Assembly (NCBI GenBank): GCA_003956705.1
Contig: QZCP01000225.1
Coordinates: 10,793-74,792, forward strand
Source of the DNA: Brevipalpus yothersi
Lineage: Eukaryota > Arthropoda > Arachnida > Trombidiformes > Tenuipalpidae
DNA length: 64,000 nt
Direction: 5' to 3'
In this document: one piece after another, positions 11,768 through 24,454 of the stretch
Position numbering within the stretch: position 1 is the first letter of the stretch
Layout: each line of letters starts with the position of its first letter
Notes under the pieces: model-generated
Seen by the model: only the letters and a program-made list of their open reading frames with translations
The model's database searches: none
What the model was told of the DNA's origin: nothing
Position numbers and translations under genes: made by a program

Positions 11768-12752
11768 ATTGATATCAGTGGCGATGAATAATTATATGGC
11801 AGAAATAAGAGTTGAACTAGTGAAGGGATGGAATTTAAACACCAAAATGGACTGATTGAAGGTGCCAGTAAGTGAATTCTGTTGAGACATAAGATAGCAC
11901 AATCAAAGTTCAATTTATCATGTCCATAAGTTACCGATTATCATCCTTATGGGTATGCGAATCACTCAATGATCATCAAGACTTCAATTGGAATACCTTT
12001 GGTCACTCAATTGTAAGCAAAATTTCTCCTAATTAATAATAAACACCCACAGTGAGATAATCATTTCTTGCCATTAAGATGAGGCAATCACACAACATCA
12101 ATTTAAATTGACTCGAAAAACGTAAACAAAATTTGCGAATGTTTTGCACGTCTCCATCTGTCTGCCTTACACCAGCTTAGAGAGTGATTTAATAATAAAA
12201 CAAATCACAATCAGCTGAAATGATAGATGGGAAAGTTGCTGATTAACCTGATTTGGAAATGATACTTGTCTATAATAACGGATGAAAAAGATGAGAATTC
12301 AGAACTTGATGGGGATGATGATGATGATGATGATGATCAGAGCAATATTTTGTTTGTTGATACTTTTTTTCACCTATTCAAGAGGCGCGACTGTGGAGAG
12401 TAGACTTTCATCCGGTTTGATGAGCATGTTTTGGTCGGAAAAAAACAAACATTGATTGTGATTTGGGAAGAAGATGTGTTCGAGTGTGTTTCTCATGATC
12501 AAAGTTGATTTTGGTTAAATTTACGGTGGCCAATTAGTTGTTTATGTGTGTGGGACAGTGGATTGAGGAATAAGATTTGCGGTCAATTCAATACTGTGCA
12601 CATCAAGACCGATGATCTAGTGGCCTTCTTTTTGATTGTCCGATGGTCGAAGTACATCACAATACAAATATGAAAATGGAATAAAAGTTGGTGCTGATTG
12701 TTGGAAGAAATTGGAATCAATTGTTTGATATTCATTTGGCTTGATTACTAGG
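11768..12752. other. Divergent promoter region between the SLC35G1-like and beta-PIX genes
   Basis: A 985-base head-to-head spacer that must hold 5' UTRs and promoters for both genes. It is AT-rich and contains a (GAT)n run at about 12313-12338. No coding exon is seen. Confidence 0.5.
12313..12338. repeat. (GAT)n trinucleotide repeat
   Basis: About eight tandem GAT units in the divergent promoter region. Confidence 0.9.
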
Positions 12753-14829
12753 ATGGATCCACCTGAATCCAGTTCGACTGCATCCCTTGATGCAGAAGAG
12801 GTGACCGACAATAATACTTCCGATGAACAGCAAAACAAAAATTGTTTACGAATTGTCAAAGCAATCTATCCTTTCAATGGTGCCAATAATGATGAACTGT
12901 GTTTTGAGAAAGATGATCTGATTATCCTCACCCAAACACCCGAAGGTGGCTGGTATGAAGGTACTCATCTTTCGAAAAGAGTTACAGGATGGTTTCCGGC
13001 TGGATATGTATCACCATTGTCCACCGAACAAGCCCATTCTCTTCTTGATCAACATTTTATCGATTCTTTCAGCAAAGATAATAATCAGCAAAACAGTCGA
13101 ATGATGGTAAGTTGGAGACTCTTCAAGTAGAGTTTCTCGTATGCATGACTATCAAATCACTAGAAAAAATTGCTGAAACAGTATCATTTACCACATTTTT
13201 AACAGGTCTTTAAAGAACTCTTGAATAACGAATCAAATTCTGTGTCAAGTATGCAAACCATTCTTCAAACTTATCTACTCATCCTTCAAAAATCTCAAAT
13301 GTAAGTCAACATCTTGATGGAATTATTTATTATATTGAAATGTGTTGAAACATACGATTTAATTTTTTTACAGTATCCCCAAAGAGGAGGTGGAAGCTGT
13401 AGTAAACAGTTATCGTGAAGTGATTTCAACTCATATGGAGTTTCTAAATGCCTTGGAAGCACTGAAATTTGAGCCTGGATGTACAGCACGAATCGGTGGT
13501 GTTTTTATGAGTAATGCACCAGCCATAAAGCGAGCCCATCTCAATTATTGCTCAATGCATCCTAAATTTGTATTTCTTATCGAAAAACATCGGGAAAAAG
13601 TTTGTGAATTGTTGAAAGAAACTCTTCTATCCTCTCCTGATTCCTGTGATGATCAGCTTCTTCCACTGATGGCTGGACTGAGTCTCACTTTCAGACATCT
13701 TGACAAATATCCGTCTTTTCTCCAAGAACTTCAACGATACACAAATGATGCTCATCCCGATAGAGGAGATGTCCAGCGATCAGGATTCGTTTATCGTGAA
13801 CTTGTTGCCTGCTGTCTTCAAATGAGACGCCAAAAAGAAATGGAACTAGAAGTTCTACTTGGTAATGTCAAAAATTGGCCAGCTTCTCATGAACCCCTAC
13901 AATCTTTAGGTCCTGTTGTCCATATGGGCTCGATCACTGTGCTTCAAACTCCTAAATCTCATGATGTCAAGAAAGATCGTCATTTGGTTCTCTTCCCTGC
14001 CCACCTTGTTCTCCTCTCTGTTAGCAATGAGATGACTTCTTTTGTGTTCGAAGATAAGTTATCCTTAGTCAATGTAACCCTTCCGAGACTTCCAGAAATT
14101 CAGAGCACCAAAACAAATTTCCAATTACTCATTGCTGATCCTGGATCAGATGCCACTGGGAAATATGTTTTCGCCTGTCTCAATCCAGAAGATGTTCTCC
14201 AATGGATAAGTTCTATGCATCAATGCAAAAGTAAATTAGAGACTAATAAGTGTTCAGAATCATCTATCAGAGAAGTTCGAAGTAGCCCTGCTCATTCTCA
14301 GCCCACGGAAAGTCCTGTCACATCTTCAAGTGATCGTCCTCGTAATGAGTATTGGACTACAAAAAGCATATTACCTCATCCACCTCTGAGAACTTCCACC
14401 TCAAATCTGGAAAATGAATTGTCATCCAGTATGAAGAATATTGATTTAGGATCTTCTAAAAATATTCCTGTCAACGATATGGCCATTCTCAAAGTGATCG
14501 AAACCTATTGTCATGGGAGCAGAAATCGTGGAGGAGGAATGCCTCAAGTCATGCTTGCAGACGAAGAGAGAATTATAATTGCGAAGGATAATGATGCTGA
14601 AGATCCCAATTTTGAAGAGAAAAGTTTGGTTGAAACTGTTTATGAGCTCCAAGAAGAGGTAAAGCAGATCAAAACGGATATAAGCTATCTGTCTCAGTGT
14701 TCAGCCAAGCAGAGACATATGATGAAGAGTATTATAGGTCTCATCTCTAAGAGCTCAGGAACTGGACCAGATACTTCTGCTGCTCTTTCAAAACTTTTGA
14801 AGCATTCGGAGAAGCATCAATTCAAATGA
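12753..14829 (+). CDS. ARHGEF7: Beta-PIX/ARHGEF7-like Rho guanine exchange factor
   Basis: Rac/Cdc42 GEF that scaffolds PAK and GIT at focal adhesions and synapses. Exons are 12753-13106, 13206-13300 and 13374-14829, giving 634 residues (human beta-PIX is about 646). The ATG at 12753 (MDPPES) is the first in frame. The SH3 domain (about 35-92) has ALYDF-like KAIYPF and GGWYEG...GWFPAGYV. The DH domain follows (about 120-310) with IPKEEV, GLSLTFRHLDKYPSFLQEL and DRGDVQRS. A PH domain follows (about 335-440). After a Ser/Pro-rich linker comes ILKVIETYC, which matches the conserved GIT-binding core ILKVIEAYC. The C-terminus is a coiled coil starting EEKSLVETVYELQEEV, as in the trimeric PIX tail. 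No N-terminal calponin-homology domain is present, as in short beta-PIX. The conserved tail motifs make the assignment firm. Confidence 0.97.
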
Positions 14830-15370
14830 GAAGGATATTTATCGCTGATCGTTCAAAAACATTCGAGCAAGCTATTTCAAGAAACTCATCGAAAGAAATG
14901 ATGCTAAATGCTTGTCTTCTTGATAGTCTTTTGCCTCTCCACATCGCCAAAAAGATTTTCAGTACCAATATTACTAGAGATTGATGCTTCGAATACTTAA
15001 TCGTAATCGAGAATTTTGAGTTTTCGATATTTTTGAGATTTTTATGATCTATTTGATATTTTGCTATCCTTGATTCTGACGAGATCCATCTAATTTTCAC
15101 AAGTCAAAGTTAATATCATCCAAGGTGGATAGGAAGAAAGTTTTATTAACCGCTCAAATTTTTACCTCTTATGCCGAAGTAATGCTTCAAGACAACTCTA
15201 TGTCTAGATCATTTTTAGCATACTCTAGAGCAAGAATGCATTTGCCTAGAGATGCATTACTGTCTTCATTGCTAGGCAAAGAATTTATGATCCAAAGATT
15301 TCTTAATTGGATAAGAATTTACCAAGAATTAGACAATTGTTTAGATATTTATCACATGAATTTGAAGTGT
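14830..15370. other. Convergent 3' spacer between beta-PIX and the MOSPD2-like gene
   Basis: A 541-base tail-to-tail spacer. The open frames crossing it on both strands have no ATG-started conserved content, so I read it as the two 3' UTRs. Confidence 0.5.
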
Positions 15371-17247
15371 TTATTGTCTCAATTCCCCTGAAGAGGAAAC
15401 TCTCATCAAATCAGAGAACGATTGATAAATACTGGTAGAAATGCTTCGAAGAAAAATTCTTCCCACAAGAAAAAGATAAAGAAATAAAAGCAAATACAAA
15501 AGGAACCATATTCTACGTTGCTGTCTATCCAGAGACGATGTCGACTTGGCCAATTCCATTACACCTTCCTTCAGATCTTTCATACCCATCAGCGAATCGT
15601 TTGCATGATCCAAGACTATTTGTTGATCAAAGCTCACCCCCAATTTAGCCCAGAAGAGATTTTCAACATTCCACAAGCTGACGAAATCGGATTCTTTTAT
15701 CTCCTCTTTTGACACGGGAATTGCAATTATCTTGAATCTATCATTTGAACGACACTTGGACATTTCCTTAACAGCAATATCAACTTTGACACCAGATAAG
15801 CTCTTGACGATGCCATATGAAGGGCTAACAGAATAGTTTTCATGATTATTGGCTAGTATTTTGAAAGCAACTGGCGCTTGCATTCCGTTATTGATCATCA
15901 CTTGTCCTCTGATTCGTAACTTTTCATCTGCACTATGAGTGAAGTAGATGCAATTATTTGGCAGCATTGTGTAGACCGATATTGATCCCTGGATAGTGTT
16001 GAAATTTTCATCCAAACTATGATCTTTTGATTTTGTCTGGTCATTGAGCGTCTCTGAACTCACTCGAGGAGGCTCATTAGTGTCCAGATTATCCAACCAC
16101 CCTGGCTTGTCAAAGTAATCATTTTTAGCTAAACATGAGCTTGCTTCATCTAGAGCATCCTTGTAAACGGGCATAATTCGGGTCACATCAGCTTGTGAAT
16201 ATCCATACTTTTCAACTAGATTCTCTATTGGTTGAGCTCCTCGAGGAACTGTACGATAATTACGTTTACATTTACCACCCAAATAGTCCGGTAAGTTTGC
16301 CTCATCAATGTAATTGAGAATTTCTTTACCATTTGCAAACTTGAGAACTTTGAACCATTCTTTGCTGAGAAACGAGAAGACTACCTTCCTGAATGCGTTC
16401 AATGTCCATGGAATATTGAGAACTACAATATATTTAACACCTACTGGACAATACTTTACTCCGTAATCGATCAGGAATCGTAAGTAATCCAAATCAAGAT
16501 TACGGTAGCCAGCATTTGTCAGATCAAATATCAAGGCTATTCCTTGTTGACCACTTGCTCGATCAACTTTATCGTACGTGTGTAAGAAGAAAGCCTTGGT
16601 AAATTTTTCCAATTCTTTCACCTTTCGATGCATGGCAATTCTTATATACAAGGTCATGTAGTTGTTTTTATCAGGCTCATATGCAAATAGAGTGGAAACC
16701 AGAAAGAATTCAATAGGAAAATGATAGTCTTTCACATCTCCTTCACTAAGGTCCCAGAGATTAATTTTTCTCCATCGCATTGTTTCACATATCATGTTCC
16801 AACAAGAATCGAGTTTGTATCGTCGAGCTGATAGAAATCGTCTTACATAATCATTGTCATTTATGATTCGTTCATAATCCTTATGATGGTATAGTCCTGC
16901 AAGGAAAATTTTGACAATAATATGGCAGAGAAAATTATTTCTTGTTCCATTAGCCAGCGGGAAGAGTTTTCATCATCATTTCCAGGTTAATTATCGTTCT
17001 GGAACGAATTTATTTCAATCAAACACTTACCCTGATTCTCATTGTATTCATTTTGAAATCGACGCTGAATTTCAGCTATCTTTTGTTCGAGGGTCAAGTT
17101 ATCATCACTATTCTCTTTCGTTTTGATTCTCACATCATTACAATTTTGATCAACATTCGTTGTTGAAAAACTTTCAACAGTTGAAGTGTCTATATGATTA
17201 GAACAATTTTTTTCCAAATTTAACGAATTTTTCACAGAGACTACCAT
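15371..17247 (-). CDS. MOSPD2: MOSPD2-like protein: CRAL-TRIO plus MSP domain, tail-anchored
   Basis: Probable ER membrane-contact-site tether. MSP domains bind FFAT motifs and CRAL-TRIO (Sec14) domains bind lipids. Two minus-strand exons, 17247-17031 and 16896-15371, are joined through a split Gly codon (NQ-G-LYHH) and give 580 residues. Residues 40-115 form the CRAL-TRIO N region (DDYVRRFLSARRY-like, with the C-terminal end ICETMRWRK). Sec14 lipid-binding core segments follow, such as GIALIFDLTNAGYRNLDLDYLRF, and LPDYLGGK ends the core. The MSP domain is at about 375-490 (FKILANNHENYSVSPSYGIV). A hydrophobic tail anchor at 536-555 is followed by a short polar end. This CRAL-TRIO/MSP/TM order is the MOSPD2 hallmark. 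Human MOSPD2 is 518 residues, so this copy has a longer linker and N-terminus. Confidence 0.93.
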
Positions 17248-18630
17248 AGCATTAATCTGATGATTGGAAAAATTCGATATCAGTCATCAGATAAAAACTT
17301 GAATACAGATAGATACACAGTCACCAAGATTCAAAGGGTTTGTATTCACGAATGATATAAAAGAAGATTTAGATGAATTTCACTTCTCACTGACCAAACA
17401 GGTTCGCTACTCGTTTGCTATCAAAAGAGAGAAAGATTTGTAAGTTATATTTCAATTTTAATGAAAAACATGGAAAGAAAGGAGAGAGAGAGAGAGCAAA
17501 GGAGAGAAAGAGAAAGAGAAAGAGAAAGAAAAAGAGAGAGAGAGAGAGAGAAACTTCATTCTGACTGAGAGTGCTGAACATCTCGAGCACATCAATTATG
17601 CGTGTCATAATCCTGAAAGTGATACTGTATATCCAAAAACTACCATTTACCTTCACCTTCAATGCCCCAGGCTAGAAGTGGCTGAGAAGCTCTTTTTTTC
17701 ACTTTCATTTTCAAGATCGACTCATGCCTTGCCTCAATTTGAGGGTGGACATCTAAATTAACTCGAAAATTTTTGGTAAATCAAATTGCGATCAAGGTTG
17801 TATAGATATTTTCGCTCAAATGTCGCTCCGAATTAGGATAAATTATTCAGATTATTTGTTGTCTCTTCATTAAGATCACTATCTTGTTCTGGTCCCGCGT
17901 GGAAATAACTCTCGAACTTTCCTTCCTATTTCCTATTTTTGCCTATTTTCCCAGAAAGTTGGAGATGATCTCATTCTATCATCATCACCGGTATTTGAAT
18001 TGTCAGTTATGAGAAGGGCTCCTTCGGGGGGTCTTTCACCGAAGAAAGCATCAAATTTTCCATCGTCTGATTTAGAAGTTCATATTATAATATGCACAAG
18101 GACGGCAACTTGTACTGTTTGTTGGTTTCCTTCACATGATCAGTTTGGAGGATAGAGGATCCAGTATGAGAAGTGATGTTCGTGATGATAAATTTCAACT
18201 ATAATCAACTTTCATGAATACTGATAGGAGGTTCGTAGAAATTCCAAGCGATTTGTTTAATTGCTCAAAATAAAACGGTTTCTCCAGTTTTGATGGACAT
18301 ACACATACATGTACCAGTCTCGTGTCTCGGAAAAATTACGCTAACAAGTGAACGATGGATGGATAAAATTAGCGGAAAAATTAGCGCAAAACAGCAGGAT
18401 GAGTCATGGAGGAATTATTTCTTTTGGATCACAGTCTTTCATCGAAAAATTTTTTCACGAAAACAAGAGACAATCTCGACGACAGTTGATTGAAACATGT
18501 AATAGTTATAATTATGATATTTCATCATATCATGGAAAAATTTGGAAAAATATCAATTTGAAAAAAGTCTGAAAATCAACAATTGTGGCTATCCAATAAT
18601 CGAAAAAAGTTTTTTAAGAAACAAGAGGTA
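17248..18630. other. Spacer between the MOSPD2-like and ILVBL genes
   Basis: This 1.4 kb spacer carries the MOSPD2-like promoter on the left and the ILVBL 3' UTR on the right. An imperfect GA/GAAA tract occupies about 17481-17551. Open frames near 18290-18570 have no recognisable content. Confidence 0.5.
17481..17551. repeat. Imperfect (GA)n/(GAAA)n tract
   Basis: A purine-only stretch that mixes GA and GAAA units. Confidence 0.85.
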
Positions 18631-20647
18631 TCAAACCGATAGACTTCCTTCTCGAAAGTTTGTCTTGCCCAAGAGTGCATTAATCATTACAGGCGTTCCT
18701 TGACGAGTCATCTCAAGAGCCTTTTGAATGATTTTTGTTGCATCATTACCATTAGATCGATCAATCAGGATACCCTTTGCACCTAATCCTTCTACTGATT
18801 TCTCATAATTTGTATACTCAAGCATACAAGATACTGATGAACCGAGAACAGGCACTTGTTCTCGTACGATTTGAGTCCAGCATGCATCGTTACCGATGAC
18901 AGATAAAACAGGAAGCTTATGCCTCACGAAAGTATCATATTCCATAAGAGAATAACCAACTGATCCATCTCCATAAAGAATGATCACATCAGAATTCGGA
19001 CGAACTGCTTTCGCTCCAATGGCAAAACCACCTCCACAGCCAAGAGTTCCGAAAGCACCAGGATCCAGCCATCGAAGAGGACCACGAGGACGTACTATGT
19101 AAGCTGCAGAGCCCACAAAATCACCACCATCAGCAATCAGTATACTGTCTTCTGGAATGACCGATTCTAGCTGACTAAGGAATTTAATGGGGTTCAAGTG
19201 TTTGTCGGTAGGTTTTTCGGCAATCGTGGCAGTTTTTTTCTCATGAGCATTATCACGCTCACGTAGAGCTTTTATCCATCCTTCATCAACTCTAAAGTTT
19301 TGACCTTTAGTCCTCATCATATCAGCTAGCTGATGAAAGAAAGTTCCAACATCCCCTAAAATAGAGCAACTCGAGTTCCAAAATCGACCTTCATTCTTAT
19401 TCAAGCCTTCAGCGTTACGATTAACGGCGATAATTTTCGATTTTTTGGATAGAACACTTCCATAGCTCAATCGAAAATCAGGCACTATACCTCCAAGAAT
19501 AACCACATCTGCCTCTTTCAATGCATCACGTCGAGCTTGTCTCATCTGAAGAGGACTGTTTCGACCAAGAAGACCCCTTGACATTCCTCCCAAGAAACAA
19601 GGAATACCTAAAGCGTTTATACACTCTTGTAATTTATGTGCACCAACAGGAGGTAAAACTGCTTGGGAGCCCAGAAGGATTAGAGGCTTTTTCGCTGAAG
19701 TTAATAATCCAAAGGCATGCTTGACGTATTCAGGATCTGGCATAGGAATTTTCGGTGTTATGGGCGAAAGATCCCAATTACGATTGAAAGCATCCCGGAA
19801 TAGATTTGTTGAGTAATAATCTAAGTAAGCTCGAGTGATTTGGTCCATTAGAGAATCACCTTTTGCACGAGCCATCATTTCTTTACCTATTAAGGAGTAA
19901 GGATAAAGTGTGTCCAATGGACATTCGATGAACACAGGACCTGGAGTGCCTGATTGTGCAATTTGAAATGCATCGCGAACTATTGGAACAATGTCTCGTA
20001 CTTTGGTGATTGTTTTTTGCCATTTCGTTATAGATTTTACCAGTGAGAGTTGATCAATGTCCTGCAATGCACCTTTGCCTTTCAACAGTGTTGCTGGACA
20101 GCCACCAAACAAAATGAGAGGCGATTCTGCCATTTGAGCATTTTTTAATGCTGTTATGGTGTTTGTGATTCCTGGACCGGCAGTAACAACAGCTACTCCA
20201 GGTTTACCTGTTATTCGAGCTGCAGCATCAGCAGCAAAAACAGTGTTGACCTCTGCGAAAATGATTAAGAACTTTAATTGTTCAGTCTAATGAAATAGTT
20301 TTAAGAAAGCAAGCTTAAACTCTCTTTTAGATGAATGTTATCAGAGAACAAATTATGCCTACCATGTCTAGTATCGATAACTCTGATTCCTAATTTTTCT
20401 GCTGCCGTTAGAATGGGTGATATATGTCCACCAGATAATGTGAATACATTCTCAACTCCATGACTTTCCAACACTTGAGCAATCAATTCTCCTCCATGAC
20501 GTTTACTGTTTATCTCAACCTGTGGAAAGAGATTCTGATAAAAGCGGCTATCTTTTCGGTGAGATACAGCTCACACAAAATCAGAATATTACTTACCTCT
20601 TTTTTTGCTTGATTAAGTGCTCTCAACGTGAATCTACCAAGGGTCAT
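18631..20647 (-). CDS. ILVBL: ILVBL/HACL2-like thiamine-diphosphate 2-hydroxyacyl-CoA lyase
   Basis: ThDP-dependent enzyme of the acetolactate-synthase superfamily. Human ILVBL (HACL2) cleaves 2-hydroxy fatty acyl-CoA in the ER during phytosphingosine degradation. Minus-strand exons 20647-20597, 20519-20363 and 20252-18631 join to 609 residues (human 632). An intron splits the codon of the catalytic Glu in DTRHEV. The N-terminal pyrimidine domain has FTLSGGHISPIL and VTAGPGITNTITA. The central domain has CFLGGMSRGLLGRN. The C-terminal domain has RGPLRWLDPGAFGTLG and the ThDP motif GDGSVGYSLMEYDTF leading to GNDA. The match to ILVBL is closer than to peroxisomal HACL1. The first in-frame ATG (MTLGRF) gives a short basic start without the N-terminal membrane segment of human ILVBL, so another 5' exon may exist. 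Confidence 0.95.
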
Positions 20648-21858
20648 GATTGAATCTAATGATCTAAATTGGGATTTCTTTGAATTCCAATCGATTTAAT
20701 CTCCACAGCTTACGCAATTCACGGGTCCAAGAATAGACTCTCTTGAGCAATATTGATTACAGCAGAACGATTCAAACAAGTCAACTCTCATCTAGACCAA
20801 AAATCAGCCACAATTATAATCATTCACGGGAAAAATTCTACACAATTTAACAAAAAATGTTAAAGTTTTCAAAACAAATCAAAAGTTTTGCAAAATACCG
20901 GTCCAAGTTATCCTGTGTGTATGTTTACAGTGTAACTTTACACATGTTGGCTTGAAAATATTTGCCTCGCAAGCGCCCCAGTCACATGTTCATGAGATAA
21001 ATTGGTTAAAACTTTTCCATAGAAACTGATTCAGAACTTGAAACTTTAGATTTTTTTTCTCAGATAATATGCGTTGATGTAAAAAATGTCATTTTTGAAA
21101 GAATAATGCTCTTTTGAGAATCCAAAGTATGAATTCTGAGTGAAATTGGTCTATTCAGTTTTATATAATCTGTCGAAATCGAGAAGTGAGACGAATAAGT
21201 ACTCGAGCAAATCAATTATGTCCACCAATATTTTCAATATTGGCTGGCACCATTCAATTTATTCCAATCCAATATTTTCGCCGATAATGTCCTCCTCTCT
21301 TGTGGCAACACAACGGAAGATGGAACCTTCCATCAGGTGACCGAGATCTAGTGCAAAGGTCAGAAGGTGGCCACCCAGAGGAGAAATCACAAATAAGTAT
21401 TGTTCGTTGGATTTTCTTGTTGACCTGGCCTGATTTCGTAGGAGATGAGGCCACTGTTATGTCGATTTCCTCTTTGAGGGGTGGTGATTGGGGGAGGGGG
21501 TGATTAGAGTTTCATAAAGTCTTGAGAAATAGCATTGTGATGAGTGTTGGGTCAAGAGGAGCAAAATGCCAAAATCTGGAAAACAAAAATACTATAAACT
21601 ACAGAATCGAGTAATCTGGACACATCTTCAGATAAGAAAGTATCTCTTTTACGTTCTCTTTATAAATGCTTCGAGATTTTATTTTTTAAGAGAGGATATC
21701 TGGGATGATGTTCATGCTAACGGTTGATAAAAAGAGTAAAAATTGAAAAAACGAATTAAATAGGGTTTGATAAAATGTGATTTTAAGTAATCATAGTAAG
21801 TTCAAAGTTCAATGCTGTTAAGTACACCCCTTCAGCCAGAACAATTTGTTGGAGTATT
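20648..21858. other. Spacer between ILVBL and the group-7-allergen-like gene
   Basis: This 1.2 kb spacer is AT-rich, with the ILVBL promoter on the left and the 3' UTR of the next minus-strand gene on the right. TTTATT at 21678-21683 is a possible minus-strand poly(A) signal. No coding exon is recognised. Confidence 0.5.
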
Positions 21859-22733
21859 TCAAGACATCGATCCAATGTAATAAACTTTCTGCTTGGTACA
21901 TCTTTCGATAGTTTCACCAATGTAGCGTGTCAAAAAATTTTCCAAAATTCCGGAAGTAATAGTTATCATCTTTTCGACTATCGGATTCATAGGTCCCAGT
22001 CCAGAGACTGAAATATCTATTCCACGGAGTTCACTCATTCTGAAAACTGAAATGTTCAAGGATTTTTCTTCCGAAAAATAATGAAGACCTGCAGACAATC
22101 GGATTCGTTCCAAGTTGAAAGCAAAATCGACATCTTTCTCTAATCCAACCAATTTGACTGTGGAAGAGAATTGACCTCCCACTTCCCGGATCAAAAAACC
22201 ACAGTTCACGATGAGAGCATCACCATTCTATTATGAGGAAAGAATTCCAAAATTCATCAGAATAAGCAATTAAAGTATGTGATAAAAATAGACAGTCGAG
22301 ACTGTTTGCCAGAAGAAACAGGAAAAAGTTGCCATAGCCAAACTTTTTGACAACCTTATCATTCAAGTAACATCAGTGTACTTAGTGTACATGCACATGT
22401 AAAAATTTTTTTACGTACCTGAGTACCATGAACATCAGCATCTCCTTCTCGAGAAAGTTCTTGTAGACCAAGAAATTTGGCATTTCGAATTAGAAGTGAA
22501 CTTTTGTCTGAAAAATTATATTCAAAATCTGGGAAACTTAATGAAGAAGCATTATCGTCAATCTCTTGTTTCACAAGACTCAACATATCATCGATCATAA
22601 TGTTTCGATCTTCTTGACTGGTTTCCTCCTCTTCTTCATCTTCATTGTCCTCAGGAACAGCACATGAAACAAATATCAGAGCATAACCAATCAGTAGATG
22701 ACCAAAAAGGATGGATTGAAAAATTTTTCTCAT
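21859..22733 (-). CDS. Secreted protein resembling group 7 mite allergens (BPI-like lipid-binding fold)
   Basis: Two minus-strand exons, 22733-22419 and 22227-21859, join in phase 0 (GTQ|NGD) to 227 residues, close to the roughly 215 of the group 7 allergens. A signal peptide (MRKIFQSILF and a hydrophobic core) is followed by a strongly acidic run (EDNEDEEEEETSQED) not expected in the allergens. Family-like features are paired short helices, the segment RNAKFLGLQELSREGDADVHG (which parallels the allergen pattern of N-x-x-x-x-GL-x-x-x-x-R-x-GDA-x-V-x-G), and a C-terminal amphipathic region after GLGPMNPIVEKM. Group 7 proteins have half of a BPI/LBP-type fold and bind lipids; function in the mite is not settled. 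The resemblance is by motif and length only, so it may be a paralogue rather than the allergen orthologue. Confidence 0.7.
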
Positions 22734-23431
22734 CCTGTCACTTCACTTTCGGTCAAAGAGGAAACAGTCAACAAAATATACTGGATATAATGAATGTCGT
22801 TTCCACGTTAATGTCAATTGATACATTTGATGTTTGAACAAAGAGTACAAAGTCCTCAAAAGCGTTGGAATTTTGCATTTTTCCCTTTCCATGTCAGCGA
22901 TTAGAGAGCTTGTTTTGCGAAACTTATCAGTGGTGATAAGGAAAATCAATGGTAACATGGGGCCAAATCGAAGATCATTTTGAAAATGAGCTTTCACCAG
23001 GGAAAGCGGATTCGTTTGTTGAGCATTTAACCTAACGAGTAAAAATATTCATTCAAAACTTGTAAGATAGCAAAAAATAAATGAAAATTTCTGCTTCCGT
23101 TATCTCGTGAAAGGATGACTTCAATTGTGAACGCCTATGGAATTTGAGTTCGATTATCAATCTAGGGCTAATGAAAAGGCCTATCCTTTGTAACAACCCA
23201 AGTGTTACAAGTACCAGAAGTTAGCTAAACTGAACTCCAAGCCCAGATTGCAACAATATGCATTTTCAAACAACGATCGCTTTGAAAGAAAACGGAAACT
23301 GACTTTCGCTATCATGATACCAGCTAGAAATATTGATAAGCAATCTATGAGATAACAATTCCCATGTTTTCAAAGCCATTCCTTATCGATTGAATTTCTT
23401 TCACGCTTGAGGGTCATTCGTTAAGGTGGAA

Positions 23432-23495
<64 letters not shown>

Positions 23496-24454
23496 ATAAG
23501 GAAAAAACAAATTTCGATTGATGTTTTATGATTGATGTGGCTGTAAATTTGGCAATATTTACACTCACATACAGTGTGACCAAGTTGTTTTTTTCTCTGT
23601 ACGCAAACTGTCCAAACATCCATACAAGAACAGTAAAGTTCTAAATCAATTTTCAAGCATCCTGGTCAGGTATATGCCGGTCCTCTCCCTCCATGACCAA
23701 TTGGATTCTCTCCAATCTCGTACTGGATTATCGCCAGATGACGCTATATATGACGCAATAATGGGGAAAATATTGTTTGTGTTGTGATTTTCGGATGAAG
23801 ATTCTTCTTTAGAAGATCTGACTTGTGAGAACTCCTGAACTGTTGCGAAATGATATTTTTACGTGAGACTTGCGAGTGTGAGAAGTGAGAAGTGTGTTGA
23901 GAGAGGAGGAAGAAGTGTATGTGTTGTTTGTGTTTTATTTATGCCTAGACGTTGTATTAATGATGATGATGATCCAATGTGTACCGTGATCAGTGTGCAT
24001 ATTGGCTCATATGAAATTCATTTCAGTATGAGTGTATAAATTGTGCATTGAACACTTGAAGATAAAATACGTGTATATATAATAGGTTATATACGATAAA
24101 GAAGAAAACCCTTAGTCTTTCCCATTGTTTATTATTTATTTCTCTCTCTTTCTCTCTCTTTTTCTTTCTCTCACACACAAAGTATCACAATTTATTTATC
24201 CACAAAAACAACACACTTACAACCATAAAGATACATTTCCGAGTACTGTTTAGTATATATTACAACTTATAAATATATCATCAACATCCCAAATGTGATT
24301 CCCTTTTATTCTGCAAGCCAAAGAAATACATCTATATATGTAAACACACACAAATATATTCTTGTCTCTCTCACACACACACACATCTATTCTTTCATTG
24401 GACCACTTGAAAGATCTTGGATAGATATTGTCAAACAAATATCATGATTCTTCA
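22734..24454. other. Intergenic region between the group-7-like and Ser-rich genes
   Basis: This 1.7 kb head-to-head spacer holds the promoters of both flanking genes. It contains a (GA)n tract at 23442-23492 and CT/CA-rich DNA near 24140-24390. No coding exon is recognised. Confidence 0.5.
23442..23492. repeat. (GA)n microsatellite
   Basis: A near-perfect GA run of about 50 bases. Confidence 0.95.

Noticed and set aside
15125..15391. 88-residue plus-strand frame next to the MOSPD2-like stop
   Set aside because: It lacks an ATG start, overlaps the convergent 3' region, and shows no family resemblance.
22743..22997. 84-residue minus-strand frame just upstream of the group-7-like gene
   Set aside because: It has no ATG start and no recognisable content; it is probably promoter or 5' UTR.
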